A stretch of 64,000 nt of DNA from NCBI GenBank assembly GCA_030323885.1, contig CM059197.1:32629884-32693883 (forward strand), given 5' to 3'. The position numbers were made by a program, and so were the translations under genes. Position 1 is the first letter of the stretch. Each line of letters begins with the position of its first letter. Origin of the DNA: Branchipolynoe longqiensis (Eukaryota > Annelida > Polychaeta > Phyllodocida > Polynoidae). Below, piece by piece: positions 9,562 through 19,702 of the stretch. Under the pieces are notes generated by a model. It was not told the origin of the DNA. It saw only the letters and a list, made by a program, of their open reading frames with translations, and searched no databases.

Positions 9562-10041
9562 TGTGGAATTATTTAGGTTATAATTTATAATCTATTTAAT
9601 TCCACAGATGATTCTGCTGTATTGTAGATTCTTTCCACGTATGCCTTCCTAGCATGACGGGACAATTGTGACTGGCTTGGGTTACTTAATGCCCAACCCA
9701 ACAAATAGGAGCTGATCGATCCAGAATCATTAGCTTAAGTACCCTCAGGTTATTCTTAATAATAGTTCTGGGTGCAATGCAGTTACTACTCCTAGGGCTT
9801 GAATATTTTGTTAACATATAGCGAATATTCATGTAAATAATGCATGATGCTAATCAGGTGATCAGATCTTCAAGATTGAGTTTCATCATTACTTGGATCG
9901 GTGATGACCTGGGAACATGAGCTACCACACACATCCTGATAAAGGCCTGTACTATTAGTATTACTAAGTTGTAGTCAGCCAACCCAGCAGTGGCCAACCG
10001 ACACTATAAGCATAACTTATACTGTTACTTAGCCACTGGTG
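9562..10041. other. Unassigned sequence
   Basis: Complex sequence with no open frame of note and no match to the local repeat families. Confidence 0.5.
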
Positions 10042-10043
10042 TA

Positions 10044-10074
<31 letters not shown>

Positions 10075-10095
10075 ATATATATAATATATATGTAG
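10042..10095. repeat. (TA)n microsatellite
   Basis: Alternating TA with TATATG interruptions. Confidence 0.95.
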
Positions 10096-10866
10096 CTTAT
10101 AGTATAACTTGTATCTTTCATCTAATTTGATGTGACAACCAACCTTTGCTTTATTATCTAAACATAGCTGTCATAGATCAGAAATGGATAAGCAATAACC
10201 AAACCTCCATCAACTATGCAGTTTGATGTAATGGGATTTGACTTTATTAGACAAATATAATAAATATATATATATTTTTTAATCAAAGATTATAAATGCA
10301 ATCTAAGAACTTGCACCCCCATGCTACCACTTACCAATGTGCAAGTATCCATGTGAGGTCCCAAAACAAGAGACCATGCACAGACCATGCTAACTGACAC
10401 ATGGCAGCCTCATTACTGTACATAACAATACATGCCAGCCATGCATAATGTGACCCCGGAATTGGCCCCGTTCTACAAACGCACCGACCCACACAAACCT
10501 CCAAATAACGACCATCCAGAACGCTGCCGTCCCGGGAGGTATATTTCACGGGCTGCCCCTTCCACACCCACCCACCCAACCCCCTCACCCCCAACCCCAC
10601 CCACCCACGTGACCACCGCTCTAGAGCGGGGACCCTGCTGATACAGTGCTAGCTAGCCTGTGCACTGTAGAGATGATGTTCATTTAGACTGTGTCTTAAT
10701 TGGAAATTAGTTGCGAATCGCTAGTAACGCCGATACAATGATCCCGCGGGTATACATGTGGTTGTATGGGTGCCACGTCTCGAGTTACTCACAATTCACC
10801 GATTATTCCACATAATGGCCTAATTACCCATCGGAATATTGTTGTCCAATTGTGCAGTTGACGACA
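10096..10866. other. Unassigned sequence
   Basis: Opposed open frames of 89 (minus, 10331-10600) and 69 codons (plus) overlap here. Neither shows a recognisable domain, and part of their length comes from a CCCACCCAACC-rich patch at 10560-10610. I do not call a gene. Confidence 0.5.
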
Positions 10867-10905
10867 AACTTCACACGAAAATAAAAGAAGAAGAAGAAGA
10901 AGAAG
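10867..10905. repeat. (AGA)n microsatellite
   Basis: About eight AGA triplets. Confidence 0.9.
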
Positions 10906-11252
10906 GGAAAATGGAAGCCCACTTCATGGCTAATTTTAATGTCTGACATAATAGTGGTCATGTGCTCAATTCACGGAATGCGCTAGGGGGAGGGGGGGGG
11001 GTGGACCGTTGTACCAAATGTAGGGACGTGACCGGTGGTTTGTTAGTGACGCGCGCATCCCCTTGGGGCGGGTCAGCGATGGCTGGCCGCATCCTACTAA
11101 TGATACTCAGCTGTATGTCTCCTCCTCCTGCACTCGGCCACCGTGTGGGTGGTGGGGGGTGCGGGGGGGGGGCGCTCGACCAAAATAACATTAAACCCGC
11201 CACCGTCGCATTCCTCGCTTGGGTCTCTACATGGAAATATTTTGTTTCAACC
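10906..11252. other. Unassigned, G-rich patches
   Basis: G-runs occur at 10985-11000 and 11150-11170. No supported gene was seen. Confidence 0.5.
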
Positions 11253-11556
11253 TAAAGGCCCTGTCACACATCACTGGATTGGGGGAAAACGGAAAGAAAC
11301 CAAACAAAGTCCGTTGGTATCCGGCAAAGTCTGGTTTGTGTCCGTACAAGTTTTGAACATGCACAAAACTTGGAACGGATGCCGCTGGATTGACGTCTAT
11401 GTTTCTTGGCCGGTTTGAGTCTGTTTAGTCTGCTTAACGTCCGTTGGCTATCCGTTCATGTCCGTTTCATGTCCGTTTCATGTCCGTTCGTCCAGCGGCC
11501 TTTGACCTGATATCGCAACATTTTGAGATATTTTAATACATTTTGATACTTATCAT
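11253..11556 (+). mobile_element. Repeat F copy 1 (AAGGCCCTGTCACAC type)
   Basis: It starts AAAGGCCCTGTCACACATCA, passes through GTCCGTACAAGTTTTGAAC and holds three 11 bp TTTCATGTCCG units (about 11455-11490). It ends near ACATTTTGATACTTATC. A second copy lies at 63313-63628 with nine such units. The opening phrase is typical of some non-autonomous DNA transposons; no clear inverted right end was seen. Confidence 0.75.
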
Positions 11557-12063
11557 GCCCGAATACCACCAGACTAAACAATTCTGTCCATTGCTCAATC
11601 CGGCATGGTGTGACAGGCATTTTAGGAAGGCCAATTGATTCCAGATGTGTGAGTCTAGACCGAGCATCAATGCAGAGAATGGTCAAGTTGTGTTTGTTTG
11701 GACATTGTGAAGAATATGCCCCCTCCCAGCCCCCCCCCCCTCTCAGATCGGAGGTACAAGTTATCTATTATTTATTACGGCAACGTGGCCAATGATTGTC
11801 TGGACTCCCGTGGGTGTGTCCTGTCGGGGTGTGGGTGGTGGGGGCGTGATGAGTCCTGTGTGTGGGGGGGGGGGGGTGAGTCTCGGGAGTTGGTTGTCAT
11901 ATGTACGCGCATTGGCAAATCCCAGACATGGATTAAATTGTTATTGTGTGACAAATCGGGGGGAGAGGGGGGTCTCGTCCGATAGAAACAAAAACCTGGC
12001 AAGTAGTGAAAGCTACACCATCACTCACTTAGTCACTCAGTTACTCAGTCACTCACTCACTCA
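11557..12063. other. Unassigned sequence with C and G runs
   Basis: Poly-C near 11730 and poly-G near 11865. The GTGAAAGCTACACCATCACT phrase near 12006 also occurs near 7138. No gene was seen. Confidence 0.5.
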
Positions 12064-12108
12064 CTTGACCGGATGCGGTGGCCAAATCGATAAGAGTGCA
12101 GGCCTTTG
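12064..12108 (+). mobile_element. SINE-A head fragment
   Basis: ACCGGATGCGGTGGCCAAAT then CGATAAGAGTGCAGGCC matches the first 45 bp of SINE-A. The rest is absent. Confidence 0.6.
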
Positions 12109-12489
12109 GTAAACATTTTATTCATCTGAATACATATTTTGTCAGCGCAGGGGCACTGGTCTTCCAGCCGTTGGAGTGATTGCATTTGAGCTGTACATAG
12201 TGGAAGTGGAATGTGTTGCATTGTGTGCAGCACAACCCATTCTGAACATAAAAAAGAAAGTGGGGGGGGGGAGCAACCTATGTTGCATAGTGTACAGCAG
12301 AGGTAATCAACATAGTGCAAGGTATATGCATCAAGATAGAGTGTGCAGTAATGTACACTAGTGGCTAAATCATATGCTTGTTTGTATATCATTTAGATTT
12401 GGTTTAAATACCGGTTAGTCTTTAAATAGTGCATGTTGTGCATGTATAGTGGTTTATGTTGTGTGCATTGCTGGTTAAAGATGTAGTTA
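12109..12489. other. Unassigned sequence
   Basis: Complex sequence rich in TGTGCA and GTGCAT words. A minus-strand frame of 111 codons spans 12057-12392 but shows no domain I know and includes SINE sequence. Confidence 0.45.
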
Positions 12490-12553
12490 TTCAGTGGTGG
12501 TAATGGGTCTCAAGTAGTGGTAGTGGGTCTCGAGTAGTGGTAGTGGGTCTCGA
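12490..12553 (+). repeat. 20 bp unit, three copies
   Basis: TAGTGGTAGTGGGTCTCGAG recurs with a first variant reading CAAG instead of CGAG. Confidence 0.9.
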
Positions 12554-12590
12554 GGCATTGAGTTATAATAGTTGTTTGTCAAATGTGGAT

Positions 12591-12609
12591 GGGGGGGGGG
12601 GGGGGGGGG
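12591..12609. repeat. 19-base G run
   Basis: Uninterrupted G homopolymer, followed by AGGGG. Confidence 0.95.
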
Positions 12610-12708
12610 AGGGGTCCATGGGCAGGGGGGCGGACATGCAGGGAGAGAGCAGGCATGAGAGAGGGCGGAGTCAATGGGTCATTCAGCCGGTCATATTATA
12701 TATTTGCA

Positions 12709-12995
12709 GTGCCAGGTTTTGGGCCGGGAGTTCGAATCCCTATTGAGTCAAACCAATAATTTGCTAAATTGATACTTGTCGCTACCTAGCATGGCACTCA
12801 ACACTACTGGGATAGGGAAATGACTGATTAGCTTGGTATCAGGATAATATGACTGAGTGGGATATTGGATTATGGTGCCAGTGATCTGGTCTCCTAGCAG
12901 GGCAGCACTATAAAGTCGCCATGATTTTGCACTGTCAGTGTCACAAGTCGGTGCCTCTCCTGATATGACCTTGGATATTGCCAGCCCAATAAAGA
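12709..12995 (+). mobile_element. SINE-A, lacking the first part of its head
   Basis: It begins at the B-box-like GGGAGTTCGAATCCC and runs in register to CCTTGGATATTGCCAGCC. The A-box region is missing. Confidence 0.88.
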
Positions 12996-13214
12996 AACTC
13001 ACACACTCGATCGTTCACACACACTCACTTACTCCATCTGCTATTTCCTTCTGCCATTTCCTTAATGTGTTTTTAATGTCATGCTTCCATTCACTGAGTA
13101 ATATGTATGTTCCATTTACTTGCAGGTAAGTAGTCTGATAACCGTGAGATAGTCGAGAATTGACCTACCAATCGTTCCGTACTTTGCAAGGTAAGTATGC
13201 CAAGATGTATAATC

Positions 13215-13258
13215 ACAATAATAATAATAATAATAACAACAATAATAACAATAACAAT
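13215..13258. repeat. (AAT)n microsatellite
   Basis: AAT triplets with AAC variants, adjoining a MITE-P copy. Confidence 0.95.
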
Positions 13259-13259
13259 C

Positions 13260-13441
13260 CAGTAAAACCTCTCTATACCGACCCCTCCACAGATCGACCA
13301 CTCCCCTATATCGATTACTTTATTTTGGTCCCAACAATACCATTGTAAGGAAGGATATTCTAACTCTTTAAACCGACCACCTCCCTAAATGGACCACTTA
13401 AAGTCCGTCCCATGGTCAGTCGATTTAGAGAGGTTTTACTG
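13260..13441 (+). mobile_element. MITE-P copy 3
   Basis: The left end CAGTAAAACCTCTCTATACC and right end GAGAGGTTTTACTG are clean inverted repeats over about 15 bp. The interior phrases are intact. A TA follows the right end. Confidence 0.92.
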
Positions 13442-14124
13442 TAGTAGGATCCACTTTAATGGGTTCTGACTTGGGCCATCACCAACTTCTATTTCGAGTT
13501 ATAATGTACCAACCTTTTCATTCAAATTAAAACATAGCATATATGTACTATATAATTTATTATGTGGATATAAATAACAGCACCCCCTTAATGTTTCTCT
13601 CTAACCACCTTAACTTCCATGTTATTTATTTACTGCGGAGTGGGCATTCTCTCCACCCCCATCATACGCCGTGAGCCAACTGTCATTCTGCTCACTTTCA
13701 AAACTTTATTTATATAAATATAATAGGTTTTTGTGGAAGCAATGCTTTGTTAATAATGCTTTCAAGCTTTCAGATTTTTGCCAACTTTAATTATTAGATA
13801 ATAAACTAGCTCTAACCCTACTTCAATTGGATGTCATTTTGATTTTGAAAGCATAACTTTCCAGATATTTTAGGTGGAAATATGTCAAATTAATTTCAGT
13901 GTGTGGATTGAAATGTTGGAAGGTTTCATTTAGCCGGTTCTGAGCATAGTAACTTCAGGTAGACTGGAATCGGACGTGGGGGAAATAACTTATAGTTAGA
14001 CCTACTTATTTTCTAATATAGTTATTATATATCTTTTACGGTCCGGGGTTAATAAATTATGCCTAATTATTTTCCAATAAATATGTCATACACGTGTATT
14101 AAATACTTGATTTGCTTTATATCT
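13442..14124. other. AT-rich sequence with a possible MITE-D relic
   Basis: GCATAACTTTCCAGATATTT followed by GTGGAAATATGTCAAATTA near 13850-13905 resembles the MITE-D interior. No terminal repeat was found. Otherwise unassigned. Confidence 0.4.
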
Positions 14125-14379
14125 GAGCCTGTCTCAAAAGGTGATAACTCTCTTTTGTTTGTCCATTGTAGCAATTGACACAAAACAGCACAGAAACGCT
14201 TACACTGAAAACACAAGGACATTTGCTTCAAATCAATATGTATTCTATTGGGATCATGAAACACGATGTAAAAAACAAATCAGTTTATCCTGAGAAAATG
14301 CATAAGCAGATAATATGTTGATCGTTTCAATGGACAAAGTTTTGTCCCATATTACTTACCACCTTTTGGGACCATCTCA
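14125..14379. mobile_element. MITE with CTCAAAAGGTG-type ends
   Basis: Left GTCTCAAAAGGTGATAAC and the reverse complement of the right end, GGTCCCAAAAGGTGGTAAG, are imperfect inverted repeats. Both arms go on into TTTGTCCATTG a little further in. About 255 bp with no open frame. Confidence 0.65.
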
Positions 14380-14385
14380 TATACT

Positions 14386-14640
14386 TTTGTGTGTGTGATG
14401 AATTTATTTACCCTGCTCATAGCGGATAAGTGTGTTAACACTTTGTTTTCACCGCTAGTCAGCACTAATCCAATTACATTCAAATCTTTTAAATTTAGTT
14501 TCAGTAAAAATATTGGTTGTCTTGCTTCTTGTTTATGGCTTGTAACAGTTTGTAGATCGCAAACAGTCCAACATCCAGCTTTCAGTATACTTTGTGTTAA
14601 TCCATTTAAACATCATCTGTATTTCTAGGTGACAGTATTT
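14386..14640 (+). repeat. Repeat I copy 1
   Basis: ATTTATTTACCCTGCTCATA, GGATAAGTGTGTTAACACTT, then TTTTCACC and AGCTTCTTGTTTA-like phrases are shared in order with 39275-39680, where a MITE interrupts the same repeat. This copy is the empty-site version. Confidence 0.7.
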
Positions 14641-14657
14641 TTTAGTAGTTTCTTAAA

Positions 14658-14985
14658 GAGGGTTTCTCTGTGGCAGAGTGCTTAGAGTGGTTAGAGTGTC
14701 TGCCCTTTTTCTAGGTCAGACTCCTAATCTGAAGGTCGGTGGTTCGATTCCCCATGCCCTCACCTCTGCCAATTTGGATTTCCACCGCTGTGTATAACTT
14801 ACAGCATCATTAAAGGCCAGTTGCTCTCATACCATGTCTATGTGGTGTAGGAGGTTAAAATTCCCTTGGGTCGGTAAAAGTGTAGGCTCAGGCTTTCTAT
14901 CAACCGACTGTCTAATGGTGAAAACAAAACTATTCAGACCTATCCATGATAGGCGGTATAAATCTTCAAGAAAATAAAAACACAC
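14658..14985 (+). mobile_element. SINE-C, full length
   Basis: The head includes GAGTGGTTAGAGTGTC, the perfect 5 bp stem TCAGA/TCTGA around CTCCTAA (an Arg-CCT-like anticodon arm with U33), and the B-box-like GGTGGTTCGATTCCCC. The body has GCCAATTTGGATTTCCACC and CTTGGGTCGGTAAAAGTG and ends AAATCTTCAAG. Extra bases before the anticodon arm rule out a normal tRNA, so this is a tRNA-derived SINE. Confidence 0.88.
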
Positions 14986-15459
14986 AAAAAATGATAAAGA
15001 TATTCTTTCTGCATTTCGTGTTGCAGCTGGCAGTCTATTCCAAATATTGGCACTCGTGTTACTGTTAGCTACACTGCGATCATAATGCAGTAATAGTGCA
15101 AGTTTGATACACATATGTTAAATATAGCTGCCTTTCTCACTCCTACTTATTTCAAACACAGTTGAAATGTGTGTTATATACACATATTGTTCCCGGGTCA
15201 GGTACATGACGCATGTAGTGTTTGTGAACCGGAAGTGACGTATCCCTGACTGTGTCACGTGTGCGGTTGTTCGAGGGGTAGATGGATACGGGAGGGGGTG
15301 GGTATAGACAGTGGATTAGATGCTCCAATGCTCCAATCAGTGCTCCACACCACCTGCTCCCCTGTTACCCCCCCCCACCCCCCTCACCCCCCGCACACAC
15401 ACATGTAAGGCAAGGTACCCAGGCCCACAACCCTGGAGGTTGTACCTACACACACTCTT
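14986..15459. other. Unassigned; weak LINE-like frame on the minus strand
   Basis: A minus-strand frame (14827-15114) includes NIWNRLPAATRNAE, a phrase like the C-terminal region of some LINE reverse transcriptases. Its downstream part translates SINE-C. I note it at low confidence. C-runs lie near 15370-15390. Confidence 0.3.
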
Positions 15460-15778
15460 AAGGCCCGGTCACATACACATTAGTGGACCTAGTTGAACGT
15501 AGTGGAGGCTAACGTAGTTGAAGGTAGTTGAAGGTAGTTGAAGGTAGTTGAAGGTAGTTGAAGGTACCGCAGAAGTATGAATGTCAGTATGTTCAACTAC
15601 ATTCAACTACGTTCAACTACGTTCAACTACGTTCAACTACGTTCAACTACGTTCAACTACGTTCAACTACGTTCAACTACGTTCAACTAGTTCAACTACG
15701 TTCAACTACGTTCAACTACGTTCAACTATGTTAGCCTCCACTGTGTTCAACTACATCCACGTTAGTGACTTGGCCTTG
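15460..15778. mobile_element. Fold-back element with 10 bp subterminal arrays
   Basis: The left end starts AAGGCCCGGTCAC and the right end, reverse complemented, starts CAAGGCCAAGTCAC; both arms contain GTGGAGGCTAACRTAGTTGA. The left arm carries about five 10 bp GTAGTTGAAG units (15510-15563) and the right arm about thirteen GTTCAACTAC units (15593-15729), which are complementary to each other. Single strands could form a long hairpin. No open frame beyond the repeat translation. Confidence 0.8.
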
Positions 15779-16231
15779 TCTCTTAGGTATGAAATAGCAC
15801 CCAGACGCATACCCTTAATTTACATATTATTTATATTATTATGCTCAGAACCCGGGCATACACCATAGCATTCCTCACAGCTGTCCAGCGTTGAAAACAA
15901 GCACCCTCACGAGAGCTTACACGCTATGGGCAGAATCAATACCAAATAAAAAAACAAACACAAAAATGTAAGTAGGACCACAGCGAATAATTGAATGAAA
16001 TTCTGGCTGGTACCTCCGAAAAAAGGCCCCTGCGTTTTTATTAACTTCTACTTTTAAAATTCAAAAAGTTTTGAAATAGGGGATGGAATTTTGAAAGTGG
16101 AAGTAGTCTTATGTTGTGGGGGAAAGTAGAGGTCGCACACAGGTGAGCATTTTGATAACGCTGGCAGCGTGCATCGGCTTATTTCGAAAACTCTGATAAT
16201 CTTTTATAGTAAGACACACATCCTTAACCAG
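15779..16231. other. Unassigned sequence
   Basis: Complex sequence. TATGAAATAGCACCC and GCACCCTCACGAGAGC were noted; the second resembles, inverted, GCTCCCGTGAGGGTGC near 37290, so a small shared repeat is possible. Confidence 0.45.
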
Positions 16232-16390
16232 ACGGGATGGCCGCATGAATTAGAGTGTCTGTCTCCCGTGTTTGGTAGATCGTGGGATCGTGGGTTCGAA
16301 CCTTGGTCGAGTCAAACCAATGACTTAAAAATTGATATTTGTCACTTCCTAGCCAGGCGCTTGGCATTAATAGGATAGGGCAAGGAGCAG
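16232..16390 (+). mobile_element. SINE-A, 5' half
   Basis: It carries a variant head (GAGTGTCTGTCTCCCGTG, GATCGTGGGTTCGAACC) and runs to AGGATAGGGCAAGGA, then stops. The head is closer to the copy at 32195 than to the other SINE-A heads, which suggests a subfamily. Confidence 0.85.
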
Positions 16391-16888
16391 TAGAATGAGG
16401 ACGACCAATCGTCCTCGAATGAAATTTACCCTGCATAAACAACTAATGTACCAACAAAGTTATTTAAAAAATGCCATGTACACAACATATTCGCGTAGAC
16501 TTTAAGTAACATCTTCCGGCAAGCATAGAGAGTTGCACCCGGGGGAAGTGGGAGGGGAAGATGGTGGTTGGTTGGTGGCGGTTGTTGTAGTAGTAGGTGG
16601 GTGGGTGGGTGATCGCTTCTTTAGCACGCCTGAAATTGTCTCCTTACTAAGCAGATTATGGCAGAAGGTGGGCCCTGATTGGACCTAAGCTGTTCCACCG
16701 TCTCCCCCCCCCCCCCCTGCCCCACCGGCGCACTACCCGAACAGCCTGGTGCCATGTTTCCAGCGTGGCCTCTCCGTATATGCGCCGTCTGGTGGCGCCA
16801 TTGGTCTCAATATGCTTGCCAGCCTCCAAAAGGGAGAGTGTCATTTAAGTCGCTCATCCAGTTGCCGTGCTGCGAGGCTATGGCCCTT
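16391..16888. other. Unassigned sequence
   Basis: A GGTGGGTGGG patch (about 16590-16610) and a C-run (about 16705). No gene. A plus-strand frame of 121 codons (16679-17044) runs into SINE-C and (TA)n sequence. Confidence 0.5.
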
Positions 16889-16980
16889 TTTTCTTGGAAG
16901 ATTTATACTGGCTATCAATTATCATGGATAAGTCTGAATAGACTTGTTCTCACCATTAGACAGTTGGTTGATAGGCAAAG
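16889..16980 (-). mobile_element. SINE-C 3' fragment
   Basis: GAAGATTTATACTGGCTATC through CACCATTAGACAGTTGG matches the 3' end of SINE-C on the minus strand. Confidence 0.8.
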
Positions 16981-16994
16981 TGCGGATGGGGAAA

Positions 16995-17040
16995 GTATAT
17001 ATATATATATGTATATATACATATACATATATATATTACT
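16995..17040. repeat. (TA)n microsatellite
   Basis: TATATA with TATATG and TACATA variants. Confidence 0.9.
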
Positions 17041-17074
17041 TTAGTGTACAGCATTCGTCAGTCGACAACCCTAC

Positions 17075-17518
17075 TGGCCGTAATCAATTAACATGACCCG
17101 GGCGACTCGGGTCATTCGAGTCATCAGAATTTCAAATCGAACACTGCGAGTGGAGTAAAGAAATACACGTGCCGTGTGCAAAATGACCCGACCCCAGTAA
17201 CCCACCTCTTGGCTGGGATTTGCTAGGAGTGATGACGTCACATCTGTGCTGGTACCTGTAGGATGACAGCTACCAGTACAACTCCGACATGTTGTTTTAA
17301 TGCTCTTTTTTTAAATAACCCAGATTGTCAGCTTCTCCAATCATAAAATACTTTAAATCCTATTTTGCTGTACATTGAAAAAAAATATTAAGTTTTAGAT
17401 TAAGCCACCATTTTGTCCACCCCGAGCATATTCGTTTATTCAACCCGAGTCTGTAGGATGTGTGCATGCGCCAAAAAGTGGCTCGGGTGACCCGAGTTGA
17501 TTAATCGATTACGCCCAC
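17075..17518. mobile_element. Inverted-repeat element with TGACCCGGG palindromes, copy 1
   Basis: Left CGTAATCAATTAACATGACC and right (reverse complement CGTAATCGATTAATCAACTC) are imperfect inverted ends, each followed by CGGGTCA-type palindromic words. Inside is GAGTGATGACGTCACATCT, which holds the perfect CRE-like palindrome TGACGTCA. A shorter relative lies at 50695-50900 with the same palindrome. Confidence 0.7.
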
Positions 17519-18017
17519 TGTGACTGTCCTTCCTAGCCTCCACACCAAACCCAAACCCTCGCCTTTCCTCTTTTGATGCACTACTTTTTCTGTGTGTGTA
17601 TTTAGGGGTACTCGTAGTGATCCGCACACCGACAGGTATAGCTGCTGGTGTAACCCTACGCCGCAGCGGCGACCCGAATAGAAACCGTCGGCCCTATTTG
17701 TTTTTGTGACGTCACCAGTCAACCATGGGTCTCTCCACAGCCCCCCGCCCACCCCCGACCCTTCAGAATCCCCGCGCCACCACTCCGTGCCCTATATTCC
17801 TTTGGGTGCAAGTGGTACTGCAGGGTCGTAGATAGATGTAGGTTAACCCCAAACGTGGGACTGGCTACTCTTTTTGTTGTTGTATATTAGTTGATTAAGC
17901 AGGGGAAATTTCAATCGTGGACGATTGGTCTTCTTCATTCCACCCACTCTTGTTACTTGTTACTTCGTGGTATTCTGACAAGATGGCAGCCTCAACTATC
18001 TTTCCTTTATGCTACAC
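17519..18017. other. Unassigned sequence
   Basis: A minus-strand frame of 83 codons (17501-17752) and shadows, with no recognisable domain. GTGACGTCACCAG near 17706 is a second CRE-like word. Confidence 0.45.
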
Positions 18018-18347
18018 CACCGGGCACGGTAGCCGAATCGCTAGAGCGCGGGCCTCAAGTGCGGGGGATCGAGAGTTCGATTCCCAGTCGAGTCAAACCA
18101 ATGACTTACACAAATTGGTATTTGTCACTTCCCAGCCAGGCGCTCAACATTATTAGGATAGGGCAAGGACTGGTTGGCTCAGTGTCAGGATAATGTGACT
18201 GAGTGGGATATCAGGTCATGGTGCTGGTGGCTTTCTCACCATTGGGGAGGCTATATAAAGTCGCTATGATTGCGCACTATCACAAGTCGGTACCCATCCC
18301 AATATGACCTTAGATGCTGCCAGGATGTTAAACTCCAACGACTAACC
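18018..18347 (+). mobile_element. SINE-A, full length
   Basis: Best complete plus-strand copy. Head GGTAGCCGAATCGCTAGAGC (A-box-like) and GAGAGTTCGATTCCC (B-box-like), then CAAACCAATGACTTA, AGGATAGGGCAAGGACTGG, GACTGAGTGGGATATCAGG, TATATAAAGTCGC and a tail ending AAACTCCAACGACTAACC. The order defines the family. There is no open frame; mobilisation would need a LINE partner. Confidence 0.95.
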
Positions 18348-18469
18348 TGTATTTTACTATTGGTTGCTACAACTTAGTACAAGGGTTGGCTATTCAGCGA
18401 AATAAAATGGCAAATACACAATCTTAATTTTGAAACCATCACATCAAACATTGGCTCAATTTACCATGA

Positions 18470-18570
18470 ATTTATCACTCTCACAGCAGAGAGCTAAATG
18501 GAGAGTGGCAATCAAGTAATGAAAGCAGTCTTTGTCGCATCGCGACCGACAGCATGATGATGATGATGAG
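18470..18570 (+). mobile_element. LINE 3' end with (ATG)n tail
   Basis: CACTCTCACAGCAGAGAGC through GTAATGAAAGCAGTCTTTGT ends in four or five GATGAT units. The same 3' end occurs at 33366 (minus) and 51925 (plus). It is a strongly 5'-truncated insertion, with only about 100 bp left. Confidence 0.75.
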
Positions 18571-18671
18571 ACCGATATATAAAATTCACTGTAGCAGACT
18601 CTTATCTGAATAATGGTACACTGTAGGTGTAACCATGGATGGCACCATAGATGGCACAAACCACAGATGGC

Positions 18672-19300
18672 ACAAACATAGAACAAGTATCTGAATTCAT
18701 ATAATTCGGACAAAAGATTACAAATGATGGGAGATGTGAGGAAGAAATTAAAAGAAGGATAACAATAGCCTGAACAACATTCTCCAAAATGTATAGAGTG
18801 TTAACATCAAGTAAGATATTAATACAAACAGGGAAGCGTATTCTTCAGTGTTATGTGTGGTCTACTCTAATGTATGGGGCTGAGACATGGACAATCTCTA
18901 AGAAAATGTACAAACGTTTAGCAGCATTTGAGATGTGGACTTATCGAAGGATGATGAAAATATCATGGACAAAGAAGATCACCAACAAAGAAGTTCTCAG
19001 AAAAATTAAAAATAAGAAAAGCTTGTTTGCCACTATACAGACAAAGAAACTTATTTATTTTGGCCACATCATTCATCAGAGTTCAATATACCGTACATCG
19101 TTGGAAGGGAAGGTGAATGGCAGCAGAGGGAGAGGGAGAGGGAGACCAAGAACATCATGGTTTACAAATATTTCACAGTGGACAGGCTTGAATTATTCAC
19201 AGTCTATCAGAACAGCACACCATTGGGACAAGTGGAGAACCATTGCATCCAACCCTCGACTAGAGGACGGAACTATTGATTGATGATTGATTGTAGATGT
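18672..19300 (+). pseudogene. LINE reverse-transcriptase C-terminal remnant
   Basis: This is the 3' end of a non-LTR retrotransposon polyprotein. One frame runs from 18672 to the stop at 19283. Before the methionine at 18789 it reads as the typical FxYLG.xIT.DGRCExEIKRRI region but with two in-frame stops: TAA where YLG is expected and TGA after ...RITIA. After 18789 it gives LMYGAETWTISKK, AFEMWTYRRMMKISW and a WR-type end, all usual for LINE C-termini after the catalytic domain. The catalytic domain and endonuclease are absent, so the copy is 5'-truncated. TTGATTGATGATTGATTG after the stop looks like the family's 3' tail. The clade is uncertain. Confidence 0.88.
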
Positions 19301-19334
19301 GTTCTGTTTTGTTTTTTAAATCTTCTTTTCAAAA

Positions 19335-19702
19335 AGAAAGTTGGATAGTCCGATGTGTTTGAGTTTCTGTCACTTTTTGAAAGAGAAATATATTAGTTAG
19401 ATCACTATAATCTAATGTACTTTAGTTTGAAGTAATTTTTATTTTTAATGGTTATTACTTTTGTTGTCATTGTTGTTTAATTGCCCAGTTCGATTGTTTT
19501 GAGTTCCTGTCACCTTTTTGAAAATAAATACACGATGTTAATGGTTATTACCTACCCTACTCCAGTTTGAAGTGACTTAAACAATTTTTAAATGGATAAC
19601 TTTAGAGATATTTGAAGTGCAAACATGTGAACATTAATATTGGTATACATTTCAAAATTGATACTATAGGCATCAACAGTAACAGGTTATATTAAATAGA
19701 CA
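19335..19702 (-). mobile_element. MITE-D, first part (interrupted, old copy)
   Basis: GTTGGATAGTCCGATGTGTTT, with TTGAGTTTCTGTCAC, TACTTTAGTTTGAAGTAA and AACAGGTTATATTAAAT, is MITE-D in reverse orientation. The right-end region appears twice (from 19335 and from about 19493), a partial tandem duplication. It is continued at 20313-20443. Confidence 0.7.

Noticed and set aside
10700..10780. A small-subunit rRNA fragment (GAATCGCTAGTAA resemblance)
   Set aside because: The similarity to the rRNA phrase is about 13 bases and neighbouring rRNA motifs are absent.
14827..15114. A minus-strand LINE-like protein with NIWNRLPAATRN
   Set aside because: The phrase is suggestive, but the frame is short and much of it translates SINE-C, so it is mentioned only as a weak hint.
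18018..18090. A tRNA gene at the start of SINE-A
   Set aside because: A- and B-box-like words are present, but the cloverleaf is poor and about 20 copies share the same 250 bp body, which marks a SINE.
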